DNA from: CAZXFH01 sp964640055
GTDB taxonomy: Bacteria > Fidelibacterota > UBA2242 > JAFGTP01
DNA length: 48,207 nt
Direction of reading: 5' to 3'
NCBI GenBank assembly: GCA_964640055.1
Contig: CAZXFH010000024.1
Location: 1-48,207 of the forward strand
The translations under genes and the position numbers were made by a program. The notes under the pieces were generated by a model. That model saw nothing but the letters and a program-made list of their open reading frames with translations, did not search any database and was not told where the DNA came from. This document shows positions 25,701 through 33,538 of the stretch, in pieces; position 1 is the first letter of the stretch, and every line of letters starts with the position of its first letter.

Positions 25701-25977
25701 CGTTTTTCTAACGGAAGAGAGTTTCCAGGATGGGGAAAAAGGATATTTTCTCCGAAAGAGTAGGCTGTTTTATAAAGACTCCTCAGGTGCTTATTCTCTG
25801 GATTTAGACAATGACCGCTACATCTATAAATCAGATGGATTTATCGCCTACTTAAGTACAGTGGATTTTTCAATTATCAAGATTCATATTATGGATAAAT
25901 CGCTCCGGGAAGTATCCCTGGAAAAGGCGGTAAAGATGAGTATTATATTCAAAGCGATCGAGGAATTGTATGTGTAA
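22717..25977 (+). CDS. ygfK: YgfK: putative multi-domain flavin/Fe-S reductase of purine degradation
   Basis: The protein has about 1086 residues, close to the ~1030 of E. coli. An N-terminal dihydroorotate-dehydrogenase-like barrel (ETPIGVAAGPHTQMAQN; IKLNPTLLG) comes first. A GltD-like cysteine domain (CVSNCPAHQDIP ... CDHLCQQKCTR, about 450-500) follows, then an FAD site (GSGPSGLSCAYFLALAGFEV, about 548) and an NAD(P) site (LGGGNTAIDAARTAKRL, about 679). C-terminal cluster motifs are CLYCDELCDICVTVCP (about 908) and CNACGNCTTFCP (about 972). It was named a selenate reductase subunit. Later work on gut bacteria ties it to urate/purine catabolism, probably as a reductase using NAD(P)H. The ATG at 22717 is preferred because GGGA lies 6 bases upstream; an in-frame ATG at 22705 is possible. 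Confidence 0.93.
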   Translation: MPENFSTISIRQLLSQILKSLKRGTIFGIYDNLFYFPGKKNILESTLFDQRLETPIGVAAGPHTQMAQNIISAWLCGARYIELKTVQTLDQIEVAKPCIDTRDEGYNCEWSQELRIEEAFNEYLKAWIIIHILRHKFGWTGDTGTIFNMSIGYDMQGILHDNVQRFLEKMGNCRTEKESLLNKIIELYPEVRGIEIPNHISDNITLSTMHGCPPEEIEQIGRYLIEKRKLHTFIKLNPTLLGKGAIETILHEKLGYDIDVPDQAFEHDISYPEALRVIHRLEQSARDNRRCFGVKLTNTLEVLNHEDIFDTDKMYMSGKALHPVSINVARKIRNDIPDSRLHISFCGGVSALNVAEVISCGLYPVTVCTDLLKPGGYTRLPQYLEALAAAFDRDNASDLESYIKNKGGQPDLSAAALSNLNQYAEQVIGEDLYQPMGESIKTDRSLTEFDCIQAPCVSNCPAHQDIPAYLYHTSREEFSRALEVIISSNPFPSVTSLVCDHLCQQKCTRINYDSPLLIRSLKRFITEKSTSQKTPTPRPKNGHKVAVIGSGPSGLSCAYFLALAGFEVDLFETKKFPGGMLADAIPLFRLSQVALQRDIDYIRSLGVKIHTGVKVNKSVFGKIKAAADYLYIAVGAQQSQKLAIEGDEVKKGLLDPLLFLAAVRQGKSVELGNIVTVLGGGNTAIDAARTAKRLVGKQGRVHIVYRRTRAEMPADKAEINSALQEDINLIELASPARIISRDDQVTALLCQKMKLNGIDQSGRPRPVKIKGLQFELETDTIIPAFGQMTVIDFIERDLLETDQGQVREIKLNNVFIGGDAQRGAATVIQAIADGKEVAETIMIKAGEKLPESIFGITDKGLSQQELHAKRARIVPGVNPREISIEERDYYHLIEQSLTKDEAVREAKRCLYCDELCDICVTVCPNRANVSYTIDPFKVQLQKAVNEGDQVKIKTGAVFKVDQQYQIFNIDDFCNACGNCTTFCPTQGAPHQEKPSVFLTEESFQDGEKGYFLRKSRLFYKDSSGAYSLDLDNDRYIYKSDGFIAYLSTVDFSIIKIHIMDKSLREVSLEKAVKMSIIFKAIEELYV

Positions 25978-26021
25978 GAATCATAGTTGACTATGATGGA
26001 AAAACAGTAAACGAGGCCCGA

Positions 26022-27212
26022 ATGGATATTGCCGCCACTATCAGACAAAAAGCCGCAGATTATCGCGATTATACAGCTGACTGTTTGTCTCAGTTGGTGC
26101 GGCGTCCTTCCCTGAGTTGTCAGGAAGAAGCGGTTATTCAAAGGATAAAAGAGTTACTCATTGCAGCCGGTATCACCAATTACCGGATCGATGGACTGGG
26201 AAATTTGATCGCTATTATCGGTGATGGCAGCCGCAAAATAGCCATTGATGCCCATATTGATACCGTAGATACCGGTGATGAAGACCAATGGGAGACCCCG
26301 CCCTTTTCGGGACTGATTAAAGACGGTTGGGTACATGGTCGGGGAAGCGTTGACCAGAAAGGGGGCGCGGCGGCCATGATCACAGCAGCACGGATTATGA
26401 GGGAACTTGAATATGCTGGTCAATATCAGCTCTGTTTCACCTTTACTGTTATGGAAGAAGATTGTGATGGCCTGTGCTGGGATTATCTGATCGAGAAAGA
26501 AAAATTGCTTCCTGAGTTGGCCGTTATTACCGAACCGACCAATTTGGGACTTTATCGGGGACATCGTGGCCGAATGGAACTGGATCTGTTTCTTAAGGGG
26601 GTCTCAGCCCATGGATCTGCACCGGAACGGGGTAAAAATGTTATTTATGCCGGTGCCCGCCTGGCATTGAAAATAGAGGAACTGAACAAACGGTTGCCAA
26701 GTGATCCCTTTTTAGGTAAGGGCAGCATTGTCCCGACTCTTTTCCAAACCGATTCGCCTTCTTTGTGCGCTATTCCTGACCATGCCCGGCTACACATTGA
26801 CCGGCGCTTAACCTGGGGGGAAAATGAGGGCAGTGTACTCAGAGAATTGAAGCCGATGATCAGTGAAAAAGATACGATGGTGGTGCCCCAATATGATCGC
26901 AAAAGTTATCAAGACACGCTTTATCACCAGGAAAAATATTTTCCGAGCTGGAAAATACCGGAAGACCATATTTTAATGCAAGCCGGTGCCCAAACCTACC
27001 AAACTCTATTCAATGAGCCGACCCGGATAGGTAAGTGGACCTTTTCCACCAATGGGGTCTCGCTCTGCGGCCGCCATCAGGTACCCTGTATCGGTTTCGG
27101 TCCCGGTAATGAAATATATGCCCATGCCCCCAATGAACGCGTGCCGATCGATCAACTGGAAAAAGCAAGTGCATTTTATGCCTTATTTCCTCACATTTTA
27201 GAGAGTTATTGA
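26022..27212 (+). CDS. ygeY: YgeY: M20-family hydrolase linked to purine degradation
   Basis: The 396-residue protein is of the M20 zinc amidohydrolase/peptidase type. AIDAHIDTVDTGD (about residue 75) gives the first metal His and Asp. GRGSVDQKGGAAAM (about 107) gives the bridging Asp. TVMEEDCDGL (about 142) gives the catalytic Glu pair and ITEPTN the next ligand. GVSAHGSAPERGKN starts the dimerisation domain and PGNEIYAHAPNE the C-terminal His. E. coli YgeY has the same length and motif forms. In the purine cluster it is thought to hydrolyse a ureido or carbamoyl intermediate after ring opening. It is placed between ygfK and ygeW, the usual company. Confidence 0.92.
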   Translation: MDIAATIRQKAADYRDYTADCLSQLVRRPSLSCQEEAVIQRIKELLIAAGITNYRIDGLGNLIAIIGDGSRKIAIDAHIDTVDTGDEDQWETPPFSGLIKDGWVHGRGSVDQKGGAAAMITAARIMRELEYAGQYQLCFTFTVMEEDCDGLCWDYLIEKEKLLPELAVITEPTNLGLYRGHRGRMELDLFLKGVSAHGSAPERGKNVIYAGARLALKIEELNKRLPSDPFLGKGSIVPTLFQTDSPSLCAIPDHARLHIDRRLTWGENEGSVLRELKPMISEKDTMVVPQYDRKSYQDTLYHQEKYFPSWKIPEDHILMQAGAQTYQTLFNEPTRIGKWTFSTNGVSLCGRHQVPCIGFGPGNEIYAHAPNERVPIDQLEKASAFYALFPHILESY

Positions 27213-27263
27213 TGCTGAATTCTGGTAAACTGACCAAGCAAGACCCGCTAGAAAGGAGTGATG

Positions 27264-28277
27264 ATGCCGGAAACAGATTTAAAGGGTAAACATTTGATCA
27301 GTTTTGAGGACTGGACCCTTAGTGAAATCGATTATCTGCTGAATGAATCAACAAATTTAAAAAGGAGCTGGCAAAAAGGTGAAATTATAGAGCCTCTTAA
27401 ACAGAAAACCCTGTTTATGATATTTTTTGAACAATCAACCCGGACCCGGAACTCTTTGGAGGCAGCTATGACCCGCCTGGGGGGACATGCCCATGATTTA
27501 ACTCAGGAGAAAATGCAGATTTCTCACGGTGAGACCCCCAGGGATACGGCCCAGGTTTTGTCCCGGATGGGTGAGTGTATCGCCATTCGGAATTGCTTTA
27601 ATAGGATGGGAAATGCTTATTTGAATAGGATTGCTCAATATGCAGATATTCCGCTTATTTCCATGCAAGATGATGTTTATCATCCGCTCCAGGTCATTGC
27701 TGATTATCAAACTATTGAGGAATATTTCGGGAAAAAGCCCCGCGGGTTAAAAGTTGCCCTGCTCTGGACCTATGCTACTTCCCATGCCAAGCCCCTCTCA
27801 GTACCCCAATCCCAGGCACTCTTTTTTCCCCGCTTTGGACTGGAGGTGAGCGTCGGATTTCCAAAGGAATTTCCGCTTCAGAAGAATATTGTCCGTAAGG
27901 CCCAACAGAATGCCGAGGAGGCCGGTATCCGGATTACTTTTACCAACGACCCGGAAAAAGCAGTCCAGGATGCGGATATTGTGATCCCGAAAAACTGGGG
28001 AGGATTCGGATATTTTGAGGAAGGAGATCAGGACGAAAAGGAAACCACCCGTCAAATGCAGGCAAATTTAGCCAAACATAAAGACTGGATTTGCGACAGG
28101 AAATTATTTTCCCTGGCTAAAAAGGATGCCTGTATTATGCATGCTTTGCCGGCAGACCGGGGCAAGGAAATTACTGATGAACTGCTGGATTCCTCCCATT
28201 CCATTATTTACGATGAAGCGGAAAATCGCATCCATACGGCCCGGGCTTTGTTAAAACTGGTAATGGCGGGAATGTAA
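27264..28277 (+). CDS. ygeW: YgeW-like knotted carbamoyltransferase
   Basis: The protein has about 337 residues, shorter than the ~396 of E. coli YgeW. FFEQSTRTRNSLEAAM (STRTR, about 57) binds carbamoyl phosphate, HPLQVIADY (about 139) follows and HAKPLSVPQSQALFFPRFG (about 175) is the proline-rich segment forming the knot. HALPADRGKEI (about 292) replaces HCLP. The family transfers or releases carbamoyl groups. In purine degradation it is proposed to phosphorolyse a ureido intermediate to carbamoyl phosphate, from which carbamate kinase makes ATP. No carbamate kinase gene is in the window. Start: AAAGGAG at 27252-27258 fits the ATG at 27264 better than the GTG or ATG just upstream. Confidence 0.88.
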   Translation: MPETDLKGKHLISFEDWTLSEIDYLLNESTNLKRSWQKGEIIEPLKQKTLFMIFFEQSTRTRNSLEAAMTRLGGHAHDLTQEKMQISHGETPRDTAQVLSRMGECIAIRNCFNRMGNAYLNRIAQYADIPLISMQDDVYHPLQVIADYQTIEEYFGKKPRGLKVALLWTYATSHAKPLSVPQSQALFFPRFGLEVSVGFPKEFPLQKNIVRKAQQNAEEAGIRITFTNDPEKAVQDADIVIPKNWGGFGYFEEGDQDEKETTRQMQANLAKHKDWICDRKLFSLAKKDACIMHALPADRGKEITDELLDSSHSIIYDEAENRIHTARALLKLVMAGM

Positions 28278-28279
28278 GC

Positions 28280-29455
28280 ATGGATTTTCATTACCGTTGC
28301 AGTGAATGCAGTCGTCGCTATGATATTTCACCCGATTTAATGTTGTGCCCTGACTGCAGTCTTCGACAACAATCGCAGGAACCTCTGCATGGTATCCTGG
28401 AAGTGGAGTTGACAGGAAAAATCGATGATAAATTCGAAGTGTATGACCTTTTGCCGGTGGACAGACAATATTTTCCGGACCTTCCGATCGGGAAAACCCC
28501 TTTATGGCAGCCGCCACATCTCAATCTGAAACTAGCTTACCCCAACCTTTTTATTAAGGATGATACCTGTAATTTGAGTGGTTCGTTAAAGGACCGTGCT
28601 TCTTGGTTGGTGACTGCCTTTGCAAAAAAGGAGGGAATCCGGGAAATTGTTGTCGCTTCTACCGGTAATGCGGCTTCTTCCATGGCGGCTGTGGGGGCTG
28701 CGGCCGGTTTGCAAGTTACCATCTTTATCCCTGAATCGGCTCCACGGGCCAAGTTGATCCAGTCTTTACAGTATGGTGCCCGGGTTATTTTGTGTGTCGG
28801 TAATTATGATACTGCTTTTGACTTATCGCTGGACTTTTGCAAGCAATCCGCTCAGATACTCAGCCGCAATACCGGTTATAATCCCCTTACCATGGAAGGC
28901 AAGAAGACCGTAGCGCTGGAGATCTATCAAAGTCTGCACAGGGCCCCGGATTTTGTGTTTGTACCCGTAGGAGATGGTGTTATTATGGGCGGTATCTATA
29001 AAGGGTTCCGCGATTTGCATAAGTCTGGCTTGATTGATAAAATCCCAACGGTGGTGGCGGTTCAGGCGCAAGGCAGCAATGCGGTCTACCAGGCCTGGCG
29101 CAAAGGTCATTTTAGAAAAGTGGCCTCCCATACGATTGCGGATTCCATTGCGGTCGACATGCCGCGCAACGGATATTATACCCTGCAACAATTAAAGCGC
29201 TACCAAGGAAGGTGTATTACCGTATCGGATGATGAGATTCTCTGCGCTCAGAAAGAACTATCTTCACAGGCCGGACTTTTTACCGAACCAGCCGCAGCCG
29301 CAGCCTATGCCGGATTTTTAAAGATTAAACAGATCATTGATCAACAGGCCACCATTGTTATTCTAGCGACCGGTAATGGTTTAAAGGATGTGGATGCCGC
29401 GGCTAAGATGGTGGAATTTCCCCAGAAAGCCATTACTTCGCTGGAGGAATTATGA
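28280..29455 (+). CDS. Threonine-synthase-like fold-type-II PLP enzyme with N-terminal zinc ribbon
   Basis: The 391-residue protein begins with a zinc ribbon (CSEC at 7-10 and CPDC at 23-26), as in archaeal-type threonine synthases. The PLP lysine is in LSGSLKDRAS (about 103). ASTGNAASSMAAVGAAAG (about 126) and VPVGDGVIMGG (about 229) bind the cofactor phosphate and substrate. EPAAAAAYAGF and ILATGNGLKD close the fold. Position matters: in known purine clusters the gene beside ygeW/ygeY is ygeX, diaminopropionate ammonia-lyase, also a fold-type-II PLP enzyme but of another subgroup. This gene may be a functional replacement acting on 2,3-diaminopropionate or a relative. A housekeeping threonine synthase is the alternative, though no thrA/thrB is near. 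It starts 2 bases after ygeW. Confidence 0.85.
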   Translation: MDFHYRCSECSRRYDISPDLMLCPDCSLRQQSQEPLHGILEVELTGKIDDKFEVYDLLPVDRQYFPDLPIGKTPLWQPPHLNLKLAYPNLFIKDDTCNLSGSLKDRASWLVTAFAKKEGIREIVVASTGNAASSMAAVGAAAGLQVTIFIPESAPRAKLIQSLQYGARVILCVGNYDTAFDLSLDFCKQSAQILSRNTGYNPLTMEGKKTVALEIYQSLHRAPDFVFVPVGDGVIMGGIYKGFRDLHKSGLIDKIPTVVAVQAQGSNAVYQAWRKGHFRKVASHTIADSIAVDMPRNGYYTLQQLKRYQGRCITVSDDEILCAQKELSSQAGLFTEPAAAAAYAGFLKIKQIIDQQATIVILATGNGLKDVDAAAKMVEFPQKAITSLEEL

Positions 29456-30075
29456 GTATTACTGAAGGTGTGATCCTTGCTGCAGGATTTTCGAAGCGAG
29501 CCAGAAAATTCAAGCCAGCAATGCTTCTAGGAACGAAAACCCTATTAGAGTGGTGTGTTACAGGGATGGCACCTTATTGTGACCGCATTATTGTTGTCGG
29601 GGGATATAGATATGAAAAGATTCAGAGCATGGTTGCGCCACTGGCCAAGGTCGAAACGGTTTATAATGTCGATTTTCGAGGAGGGATGTTCACCTCGGTG
29701 AAATGTGGCCTGCGGGCAGTTAAGGCCAACCGCGTTTTTATGATTCCCGGTGACCAGCCCCTGGTTAAGAGGCATACCTATCAAATCATGCTGAAAACCA
29801 ATGCCGATATTGTCATCCCGAAATACAAAGGCAAAAAGGGACATCCGGTCCTTTTTAGAAGTTATTTGATCACGGAAATTCTGGCCATGCCGGATGAGGG
29901 TATTTTACGGAATTTCATACACAAGAAAGAGGCTGCTTTTGTTGAGGTCGATGACCGGGGAATCCTTTTAGATCTGGATAATCCCGATGATTATGAGCAT
30001 ATCAAACAATATTATGAACAAAATTTCTGTCAGGATAACCACCAAGGCACCAAAACACCAAGGAATGTTGGTTAA
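29452..30075 (+). CDS. MocA/YgfJ-like molybdopterin nucleotidyltransferase
   Basis: The 207-residue protein starts with the nucleotide-binding signature GVILAAGFSKRARKFKPAMLLGTKTLLEW. It continues with IIVVGGYRYEKI, FRGGMFTSVKCGL, MIPGDQPLV and PKYKGKKGHPVLFR, all typical of MobA-like NTP transferases that make the cytosine or guanine dinucleotide form of molybdopterin. The family member YgfJ is linked to selenium-dependent Mo hydroxylases. It overlaps the PLP gene by 4 bases and precedes the second hydroxylase, whose cofactor it would prepare. The last dozen residues (NHQGTKTPRNVG) are encoded by the octamer repeat at 30040-30063, so the natural C-terminus has probably been replaced by repeat DNA. 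Confidence 0.88.
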   Translation: MSITEGVILAAGFSKRARKFKPAMLLGTKTLLEWCVTGMAPYCDRIIVVGGYRYEKIQSMVAPLAKVETVYNVDFRGGMFTSVKCGLRAVKANRVFMIPGDQPLVKRHTYQIMLKTNADIVIPKYKGKKGHPVLFRSYLITEILAMPDEGILRNFIHKKEAAFVEVDDRGILLDLDNPDDYEHIKQYYEQNFCQDNHQGTKTPRNVG

Positions 30076-30105
30076 TTTTGCCACGAAGGCACCAAGTCAC
30101 AAAGA
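30040..30105 (+). repeat. Two arrays of three octamers (CACNAAGN) at the end of the MocA-like gene
   Basis: 30040-30063 reads CACCAAGG, CACCAAAA, CACCAAGG. 30082-30105 reads CACGAAGG, CACCAAGT, CACAAAGA. The two triplets are 18 bases apart. The first lies inside the MocA-like coding region, the second in the leader of the second Mo subunit. Similar CACCAAGGCACAAAG-type runs are dispersed in many environmental bacterial genomes, as far as I recall; copy number here cannot be checked. Confidence 0.7.
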
Positions 30106-30118
30106 TAGGGTATAGATT

Positions 30119-32218
30119 TTGAACGAAAGTATCAGTAAGCCGATAAGAAGAGTTGATGGGCCAATGAAAATCAGTGGCCAAGCCCGGTATATTGATGATA
30201 TGCATTTTGAAAAGCAACTGTTTGCCCGAACAGTACGCAGTGAAAAGGCCCGGGCCCGGATTATTTCCGTAAAAATACCACCCTTACCAACCGATTGTTT
30301 TATAGTTGATCAACATGACGTACCCGGCCGGAACCGGATGCGGACGGTGGTAAGCGATCATCCGCTGTTTGCAGAAGAAGCAGTCCGATATATCGGTCAA
30401 CCCATATTATTGGTTGTGGGACCCGATCGGCAGCAGATTGACCAGCTCTGTTCCCAAATCAGCATCGTCTATAAGGAAGAACCGGCGCTATACAGTCTCA
30501 CAGAAGCGGAAGATCAGGAGGCAATTTTTACCGAGCATACCTATCTGAAGGGGGAACCGGCACAAGGTTTTCAGGCAGCCACGGAGATCGTAGAAGATGA
30601 ATATCACACGGGCCTGCAGGAACATATTTATCTGGAACCCCAGGGCATGATCGGTGTCTATGGGGAGGACAAAATAACTGTTTACGGTTCCATGCAGTGT
30701 CCTTTTTATGTGGAAGGGGCGCTGAAAGACGCTCTGGGATGGGAGTCCGGCCGGATTAGAGTTGTACAGACTACCACTGGGGGGGCCTTTGGCGGTAAGG
30801 AAGAATTTCCGTCCTTAATGGCGTGCCACGTGGCCTTGGCTGCTCTGAAAACAAAACGGCCGGTGCGGTTGATCTATGATCGCGAGGAAGATATCCTTTG
30901 TTCAACCAAACGTCATCCCTCGGTAATTCGATATAAGGCGGGTCTCAATGCGGACCATCGAATTATTGCCTTGGAAATCGATGTGAAATTCAACGCCGGC
31001 GCCTATTCGGCGCTGTCACCAGTCGTTCTGCAACGCGGCATTTTTTCGGCCACGAGCGTCTATGATATTCCCCATCTGAAAGTAAGGGGTCGCACCTTTA
31101 AGACCAATACTGTGCCGTCAGGGGCCTTTCGCGGTTTCGGTGCGCCGCAGACCATTTTTGCCATCGAAATGATGCTGCATAATATGGCTCAACAAATGGG
31201 AATAGATCCTCTGGATTTCAAAATAAAACACCTGCTTAAAAAAGGTGCTCCTACCAGCACCAGTGGCTTGTTACGCAATGAGATAAAACTAGCTCAAATT
31301 ATCAATAAGATTGAAAAAATATCCAATTATCGCCGAAAAATAAAAAACAGAAAAAAATATTATGGGGTGGGTGTTTCTTTATTCCTGCACGGATGTGGAT
31401 TTACCGGCCGGGGTGAAAAAGATATTCATGGAAAAATCATTCTCCAAAAAAAACAAGATCGGGTTATTATAAAAGTGTCCAGTGTTGAGATGGGGCAAGG
31501 AACGGAAACTTGCCTCAGAAAGATCGTAGCCTATACGCTGCAACTTCCGCTGGAAAAAGTCAGCTGTGAAGCCATTGATACGGGCCTGATTCCCGATTCA
31601 GGTCCGACTGTGGCTTCCCGGACAACAATGATCGTGGGCGGATTGTTACAGAGGGCCAGCTGGGAATTAAAAGAGCGCTGGCAAACAGATGAGTCAATCG
31701 AGATCACCAAGATTTACAAACATCCCGGGTATTTGAAATGGGATGATGACACTTTTAAGGGGGATGCCTACCCCGTGTATTCCTGGGGTGCGAATGTGGC
31801 AGAGGTGGCTGTTGATCCGATAACCTATGAGATCAATGTTGAAAAAATTTATGGTGTTTATGATGTCGGTGTGCCCATTGATGAGCGCGCACTGCGGGGT
31901 CAGATACAAGGTGGTATTCTGCAAGGTATTGGCTATGCGACAATTGAAGTGATGAACACTGCGCAAGGGAAATTGATTCAACATAATATGACCGATTATA
32001 AAATTCCCACGGCCAGGGATGTTCCGGAGATTAAGTGTGCCTTTATTGAAAATCCCTATGAGTTTGGGCCTTTCGGTGCTAAGTGTGCGGGAGAATTACC
32101 CTTTGTGGGAGCTGCGCCGGCCGTAGCAGCCGCGGTAGCCAATGCCTTGAAAATTCCGGTCAAAAGAGTACCGCTTGCACCAGAGTATTTAATGGAGCTG
32201 GTCAGTGATGCAAATTAG
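30119..32218 (+). CDS. Molybdenum hydroxylase Mo-binding subunit (second set)
   Basis: The 699-residue protein is shorter than the 750-780 usual for the family. ISKPIRRVDGPMKISGQARYIDD is the normal N-terminus and supports the TTG start. TTTGGAFGGKEEFP (about 220), SGAFRGFGAPQT (about 333), SSVEMGQGTETCL, DSGPTVASRTTM and GPFGAKCAGELP with the active-site Glu (about 655) are all present. The shortening is in the segment after DSGPTVASRTTM, where a long helical region is reduced to GGLLQRASWELKERWQ. It is only distantly similar to the first set's subunit (17657), so different substrates are expected. Order here is Mo, 2Fe-2S, FAD, the reverse of the first set. It overlaps the next gene by 11 bases. 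Confidence 0.92.
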   Translation: MNESISKPIRRVDGPMKISGQARYIDDMHFEKQLFARTVRSEKARARIISVKIPPLPTDCFIVDQHDVPGRNRMRTVVSDHPLFAEEAVRYIGQPILLVVGPDRQQIDQLCSQISIVYKEEPALYSLTEAEDQEAIFTEHTYLKGEPAQGFQAATEIVEDEYHTGLQEHIYLEPQGMIGVYGEDKITVYGSMQCPFYVEGALKDALGWESGRIRVVQTTTGGAFGGKEEFPSLMACHVALAALKTKRPVRLIYDREEDILCSTKRHPSVIRYKAGLNADHRIIALEIDVKFNAGAYSALSPVVLQRGIFSATSVYDIPHLKVRGRTFKTNTVPSGAFRGFGAPQTIFAIEMMLHNMAQQMGIDPLDFKIKHLLKKGAPTSTSGLLRNEIKLAQIINKIEKISNYRRKIKNRKKYYGVGVSLFLHGCGFTGRGEKDIHGKIILQKKQDRVIIKVSSVEMGQGTETCLRKIVAYTLQLPLEKVSCEAIDTGLIPDSGPTVASRTTMIVGGLLQRASWELKERWQTDESIEITKIYKHPGYLKWDDDTFKGDAYPVYSWGANVAEVAVDPITYEINVEKIYGVYDVGVPIDERALRGQIQGGILQGIGYATIEVMNTAQGKLIQHNMTDYKIPTARDVPEIKCAFIENPYEFGPFGAKCAGELPFVGAAPAVAAAVANALKIPVKRVPLAPEYLMELVSDAN

Positions 32219-32678
32219 ATTTATTCTGAATGGCGATCAAAAGACAATCGAATCGCAACCCACCCGCAGATTACTGGATGTTCTTCGGGATGATTTTGAA
32301 ATGAATAGCGTCAAAGAGGGATGCGGAGAAGGTGAGTGTGGCGCCTGTATGATACTTATGGATGGCGAAGCTGTCAATGCCTGTTTGATAGCGGTAGGTA
32401 TGGTTTGCGGACGGGAGATTCTAACCCTGGAAGGCTTTTCTCAAACCAAGCGGTATAGGGTGATTGAAGCCGCTTTTTTAGAAGCCGGGGCAGTACAATG
32501 CGGTTTTTGCACTCCGGGCATTGTGATGTCAACAGAGGGATTATTGCGGAAAAATCCCTTACCTGATGATGAGGAGATCCAAAGAGCCCTAGAAGGAAAT
32601 TTATGTCGGTGTACCGGTTACCGCATGATCTTTGAGGGAGTAAAAATAGCAGCCCGGTGGGGTAAGGGATTATGGTAG
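32208..32678 (+). CDS. Molybdenum hydroxylase 2Fe-2S subunit (second set)
   Basis: The protein has about 156 residues. EGCGEGECGACMILM plus NAC binds the first 2Fe-2S cluster; VQCGFCTPGIVMS and GNLCRCTGYR bind the second. All eight cysteines are present. It relays electrons between the Mo subunit upstream and the FAD subunit downstream. The ATG at 32208 is chosen over the GTG one codon earlier, as MQIRFILNG is the usual family start. The gene overlaps both neighbours (11 and 7 bases), so the three subunits are translated in a coupled way. Confidence 0.94.
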   Translation: MQIRFILNGDQKTIESQPTRRLLDVLRDDFEMNSVKEGCGEGECGACMILMDGEAVNACLIAVGMVCGREILTLEGFSQTKRYRVIEAAFLEAGAVQCGFCTPGIVMSTEGLLRKNPLPDDEEIQRALEGNLCRCTGYRMIFEGVKIAARWGKGLW

Positions 32679-33520
32679 ATAGTAGCAGACCAAAAAACCT
32701 GACCGAGGCGCTGCGGATCCGTAGCCAACAGGCCACCATTCCCTTGGCTGGTGGTACGGACTTGATGGTTCAAAGAGCCCGGCCTGCCGGGTTAAAGCCG
32801 GCCTTTGATAAGCCGCCCCTTTTCCTGGGGCATTTAGCAGAGCTTAAACAGCTCTACCGTCAGGAACAAAAAATTCACATTAAGTCTGGCGTGACACTCA
32901 AGGCATTACTGGACAGCCGGATCATACCGCAAATATTAAAATCGATTGTAATCCGGATGGCATCTCATTCGATCCGTAATCTGGCTACGATCGGGGGTAA
33001 TATCTGCAATGCCTCACCGGCCGGGGATACTTTACCCTATCTATATGCAATCGATGCCAGCTTGATTTTGCAGAATATTGACGGTAAACGTCAGTTACCT
33101 GTGACCGAATTTATCACAGGACCGGGTAAAATAAAACTCCATCCGGATGAATTATTGACGGAAATAATTATTCCTGATAAAAAATATAGCATAAGTTATT
33201 ATAAGAAAGTAGGCACACGGAAAGGTATGAGCCTCTCCAAAATGTCTTTTATGGGATTGGCAGAGCTTGAGTCGGATAAAGTGAGGGATATCCGGATTGC
33301 CTTTGGCGCGGTTGCGCCGCAAGTAATCCGTTCTCCTGAAATTGAAAAAATGATTATAGGCAAGGCACCTAAAGCCGTGGATTCCATCAGTGCAGATATT
33401 GGCAAGGAATACGTCCAGTTTCTGCAGCCGATCGATGACGCCCGTTCATCCAGAAATTATCGGCAAAAAGTGAGCTTACGGATATTAAATACTTTTCTGA
33501 AAAATTTTATTAGTGATTAA
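32672..33520 (+). CDS. Molybdenum hydroxylase FAD-binding subunit (second set)
   Basis: The 282-residue protein has SRPKNLTEALRIRSQ at the N-terminus, IPLAGGTDLMVQRA as first FAD loop and RNLATIGGNICNASPAGDT as the second. TRKGMSLSKMSFMGLAEL lies in the C-terminal domain. The FAD motifs are more canonical (AGGTDL, TIGGN) than in the first set. It completes a full heterotrimeric Mo hydroxylase with the two preceding genes. The ATG overlaps the 2Fe-2S gene by 7 bases with AAGGGA upstream. The substrate is not visible; purine context suggests a purine or an oxidised purine derivative. Confidence 0.92.
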   Translation: MVDSSRPKNLTEALRIRSQQATIPLAGGTDLMVQRARPAGLKPAFDKPPLFLGHLAELKQLYRQEQKIHIKSGVTLKALLDSRIIPQILKSIVIRMASHSIRNLATIGGNICNASPAGDTLPYLYAIDASLILQNIDGKRQLPVTEFITGPGKIKLHPDELLTEIIIPDKKYSISYYKKVGTRKGMSLSKMSFMGLAELESDKVRDIRIAFGAVAPQVIRSPEIEKMIIGKAPKAVDSISADIGKEYVQFLQPIDDARSSRNYRQKVSLRILNTFLKNFISD

Positions 33521-33538
33521 AGCCATGGGAGGACGATA

